From: a virus
Virus record (IMG/VR): IMGVR_UViG_3300022562_000146
Coordinates: 1-25,682 of that record
Strand: one strand, 5' to 3'
DNA length: 25,682 nt
In this document: in pieces, positions 23,289 to 25,682 of the stretch
How the letters are laid out: each line of letters opens with the position of its first letter
How positions within the stretch are numbered: the stretch's first letter is position 1
The notes under the pieces: model-generated
Told to the model about the DNA's origin: nothing
What the model saw: the letters and a program-made list of their open reading frames with translations, nothing else
Databases searched by the model: none
Made by a program: the position numbers and the translations under genes

Positions 23289-24523
23289 TTTCTGTATTCA
23301 CTCCCACCCACGATCCGCGATTTCTGGTCGAGGCATACGAGTCCCTGCTCGCGCAGACCCACAGCGAGTGGGAATGGGTGATCGTGCTAAATGGCGGCGC
23401 GACCTTACCGGTCGAATTGAGCGATGACCGGGTGCATCCGATTTTGGCACCGGACGGGCTGGCCGGGGTCGGGGCACTTAAAAAGTTCGCAACGTCATGC
23501 TGCCGTGGCGATATCCTGGTCGAACTGGATCACGACGACATTCTCGCGCCGACCTGTCTCAAGGAGATTCAGTCGGCGGTCGATGGTGGGGCCGATTTCG
23601 TCTATTCAGACTTCGCCAATTTCTACCACGACGGGAAGTGCCAGATTTACGGGCGTGCGTATGGGTGGGAAAACTACAAGTCGACCGTATGCGGGAAGGA
23701 CGTTACCGCGATGCGTTCGTTCGCACCGGATGCGGGATCACTGTCTGCGATTTTCTTTGCGCCGAACCACGTTCGCGCATGGACGGTCGCGGCCTATATC
23801 AAGGCGGGAGGGTACGACCCGAAGCTGGCAATCTGCGACGACTACGATCTGGTCTGCAGGACGTATCTATCGGGCGCGACGTTTCATCATATTCCGAGGT
23901 GTTTGTACCTGTACCGGATGCGGCAGGATGGAGGGAATACATTTCTAAAACGAAATGCCGAGATCCAGACCAAGCAGCAGGAAGTCGCCAATCGCTATTT
24001 CTACCAGCTGGTGAACGAGTGGTGCCGCAGGGAGGGACTCGAAAAGATCGACCTCGGTGGTGGCATCGGGAAACCGGACGGATACACCAGCATTGATTTG
24101 CGCGGGGGCGATATTGTCGCGGACATAAGGCGCGGGATTCCGCTCGCTGACAATTCCGTCGGTGTCGTGCGTGCGTATGATTTCCTCGAGCATATAAACC
24201 CGGGAGCGGTCGTCCATGTAATGAACGAAATATACCGTGTCCTGGTACCGGGCGGGTGGTTGCTGTCAATGACCCCGTCGACGGATGGGCGTGGTGCATT
24301 TCAGGATCCGACCCATGTATCATTCTGGAACCCGAACTCTTTTTGGTATTACACTCGTCGGGAGCAGCAGAGGTTCGTTCCTGAAATCTCTGCGCGGTTT
24401 CAGGGGAGGCGCGTGTTTCAGGCCTACCCGAGCAAGTGGCATGAGGAGCATCGGATCCTCTATGTATATGCGGATCTTTGTGCATTGAAGGGACAACGGC
24501 AGTCGGGGTTATGCGAGATTTGA
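23285..24523 (+). CDS. Fused family-2 glycosyltransferase and SAM-dependent methyltransferase
   Basis: 412-aa two-domain enzyme. Residues 1 to about 240 form a GT-A fold, family 2 glycosyltransferase: MISVFTPTHDPRFLVEAYES at the start, the metal/nucleotide-sugar motif LDHDD at 81-85 and a probable catalytic-base region ICDDYDLVCR at 183-192. Residues about 250-405 form a short class I methyltransferase with IDLGGGIGKPDGYTSID at 255-271, YDFLEHI at 298-304 and VLVPGGWLLSMTPSTDGRGA at 319-338, then DPTHVSFWNPNSFWYY. That last block recurs in phage-borne methyltransferases. The domain order is the reverse of the enzyme at 7066. The donor sugar and acceptor are unknown. Overlapping the fibre-assembly gene and followed after 1 nt by the endolysin, it is a late gene; glycosylation of tail fibres or capsid is an inference. 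Confidence 0.88.
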   Translation: MISVFTPTHDPRFLVEAYESLLAQTHSEWEWVIVLNGGATLPVELSDDRVHPILAPDGLAGVGALKKFATSCCRGDILVELDHDDILAPTCLKEIQSAVDGGADFVYSDFANFYHDGKCQIYGRAYGWENYKSTVCGKDVTAMRSFAPDAGSLSAIFFAPNHVRAWTVAAYIKAGGYDPKLAICDDYDLVCRTYLSGATFHHIPRCLYLYRMRQDGGNTFLKRNAEIQTKQQEVANRYFYQLVNEWCRREGLEKIDLGGGIGKPDGYTSIDLRGGDIVADIRRGIPLADNSVGVVRAYDFLEHINPGAVVHVMNEIYRVLVPGGWLLSMTPSTDGRGAFQDPTHVSFWNPNSFWYYTRREQQRFVPEISARFQGRRVFQAYPSKWHEEHRILYVYADLCALKGQRQSGLCEI

Positions 24524-24524
24524 A

Positions 24525-24974
24525 ATGGCATCACGCTCGATCAACGATTTGCATCCGACCTTGCAACGCTCATGCCGTGATTTTCTGGGCGCGTGCCGCG
24601 CATCCGGCATCGATGTTCTGGTGACCTGTACCTATCGCAGTCAGCAAGAGCAGGATGCCCTGTACGCACAGGGTCGAACTGTTCCGGGTCGGATCGTTAC
24701 ATGGACGCGAAACAGTCTGCATTGTGCAACGATGGCAGATGGCACGCCTGGTGCCCGGGCGTTTGATTTTGTTCCGCTGCGGAACGGTGTTCTGGTCTGG
24801 GGCACTCATGGCAACGGATTAGACGACGATCCGACGGACGACGACGAGGACGATCTCGAGTTGTGGCAGCGATGCGGCCAGATCGTACGTGCGGTCGGTC
24901 TGGAATGGGGCGGGGATTGGCCCGAAACCAACAGGGATATGCCGCACGCTCAGATGATGAGGGGAACGGCATGA
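24525..24974 (+). CDS. Endolysin, M15-type L-Ala-D-Glu (or similar) peptidase
   Basis: 149-aa zinc peptidase that would cut the peptide stem of peptidoglycan at the end of infection. It matches the T5 endolysin group: TYRSQQEQDALYAQGR at 36-51, zinc ligands His66, Asp81 (in AFDF) and His141, and Asp138 in RDMPHAQ as the likely catalytic base. The usual PHFQ is PHAQ here. Between the second and third ligands is a very acidic loop (DDDPTDDDEDDLE, 100-112). There is no signal peptide or membrane segment, so release needs a holin or similar. The start lies 1 nt after the glycosyltransferase stop with only a weak ribosome site, so translation is probably coupled. The stop overlaps the next start (ATGA). 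Confidence 0.92.
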   Translation: MASRSINDLHPTLQRSCRDFLGACRASGIDVLVTCTYRSQQEQDALYAQGRTVPGRIVTWTRNSLHCATMADGTPGARAFDFVPLRNGVLVWGTHGNGLDDDPTDDDEDDLELWQRCGQIVRAVGLEWGGDWPETNRDMPHAQMMRGTA

Positions 24975-25315
24975 AAGAATACGACCACGGGTATCCGGCC
25001 AATGCCGACGATGGGCCGCAACCGCGCAGGGAACGCTTCAATGCGACTCTGCCCGGTGGTTTCAGTTTCGGGATCGAGGGGCAGAACATCATCAAGTTGC
25101 TGCTGATCATGGTCGGGTTCGCGTTTCTGGGATATCTGATCTGGCAAGTTGGCGAGCAAATGAAAAGCAGCAACAAGCAGGCGGCAGAGGAACATAAACA
25201 ACTTGCGGACGGCATCGCGGAAATGGTCTATGTGATCTCGCTGCAACCGGAGGAACGCAAGCGGCTCGGTCTGACGATGCCGCGATCACTTCGCAACAAA
25301 TCGCGGGACAACTGA
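24971..25315 (+). CDS. Single-span membrane protein, candidate holin
   Basis: 114-aa protein with ATG 24971 overlapping the endolysin stop; the upstream part of the open frame lies within the endolysin gene and is not used. Residues 1-38 are polar, 40-60 form one clear membrane helix (NIIKLLLIMVGFAFLGYLIW), and the rest is charged and helical (KSSNKQAAEEHKQLADGIAE), ending basic. Directly after an endolysin without a signal peptide, a holin or other lysis-membrane role is the natural reading. One span and a long polar tail could also fit an inner-membrane spanin partner, though no lipoprotein partner is seen here. No family is recognised, so this is a context-based call. Confidence 0.7.
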   Translation: MKEYDHGYPANADDGPQPRRERFNATLPGGFSFGIEGQNIIKLLLIMVGFAFLGYLIWQVGEQMKSSNKQAAEEHKQLADGIAEMVYVISLQPEERKRLGLTMPRSLRNKSRDN

Positions 25316-25328
25316 ACAGGAGGGTGCC

Positions 25329-25682
25329 ATGAGTTTTCCGAAGGTTCGAGCAATGCTTGGCGGCGACGGCCTCGAGGTCGCGGACGGCGGCGTGATTCAG
25401 GTCGCATCGGGCGGCAGGATCAATCTGGAATCTGGGGCGCGTCTTGAATATGGCGGTGCCGATGTGCTGGCCGAGTTGGGTTCGATGGACAAGTGGCCGG
25501 CATCTGTTTCAATGTCGACGACTCCCGCCTCGGGAACGTGCGCGGTGCAGTTGACGTTCAAAGATTCAGACGGGATCGCGCTGGCGCGTGTTACGTCCGG
25601 GCTGATCTATATGTCGAACTCGACGGGACTGGCAATTGCCGGTGCCACCGGGATCGCGGTCCTGACGAACGGTGCGCTTACG
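25329..25682 (+). CDS. Beta-rich structural-type protein, 3' end beyond the window
   Basis: Open from ATG 25329 through the last base (118 codons, no stop), preceded by CAGGAGGGTGCC. Residues about 13-45 show short repeats with alternating Gly and hydrophobic residues (GLEVADGGVIQVASGGRINL and so on), as in a small beta-helix or trimeric shaft. Residues about 55-118 (SVSMSTTPASGTCAVQLTFK, then DSDGIALARV) resemble the Ig-like module common in phage decoration and tail proteins. It lies after the lysis genes, so it would be an additional virion or fibre protein. The function is not assigned because the gene is truncated. Confidence 0.75.
   Translation, partial: MSFPKVRAMLGGDGLEVADGGVIQVASGGRINLESGARLEYGGADVLAELGSMDKWPASVSMSTTPASGTCAVQLTFKDSDGIALARVTSGLIYMSNSTGLAIAGATGIAVLTNGALT

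Overview
The window is a gapless stretch of the late (structural) region of a tailed, siphovirus-type bacteriophage or prophage. All genes are on the + strand, packed end to end with many 1-20 nt overlaps, and no intergenic space exceeds about 95 nt. Base composition is GC-rich (roughly 60% by eye) with Shine-Dalgarno-type starts, so a GC-rich bacterial host, probably proteobacterial, is likely but not proven. There are no integrase, repressor, replication, tRNA or CRISPR genes, so lifestyle cannot be judged.

Layout. (1) 54-3329: a ParB-domain/DNA methyltransferase fusion, then the small (P27-type) and large terminase subunits. (2) 3341-6972: an HK97-type head module of portal, S78-type prohead protease, major capsid protein with an N-terminal coiled-coil scaffold, and a small unknown protein with a near-perfect ribosome binding site. 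(3) 7066-8499: an unexpected two-domain methyltransferase plus DUF115/MAF-like glycosyltransferase-type enzyme. (4) 8492-10524: head-tail connector, head closure, gp10-like neck protein and tail terminator. (5) 10596-14047: tail tube protein, G and G-T tail chaperones made by a -1 frameshift, and tape measure protein. (6) 14044-19469: distal tail protein, hub-like protein, NlpC/P60-related protein and a 1282-aa J-like tip protein with fibronectin-type modules. (7) 19474-23288: two small unknown proteins, a collagen-like fibre, a second fibre or receptor-binding-type protein of atypical composition, and a fibre-assembly-like protein. (8) 23285-24523: a second two-domain enzyme with reversed domain order, family-2 glycosyltransferase then methyltransferase. 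(9) 24525-25315: an M15-type endolysin and a single-span membrane protein. (10) 25329 to the end: a truncated beta-rich structural-type gene.

How the genes may work together. Most is a standard HK97-like head and lambda-like tail assembly line. The non-standard element is the pair of glycosyltransferase/methyltransferase fusions, each translationally coupled to late structural or lysis genes. This suggests enzymes made during virion assembly that build a methylated glycan on the particle, rather than early DNA-modifying enzymes. Other points of note are a dnaX-like frameshift cassette, a beta-domain shared by the connector and the tail tube protein, an intergenic motif found twice (15/18 identity), and Gln-rich, Pro-poor collagen-like repeats.
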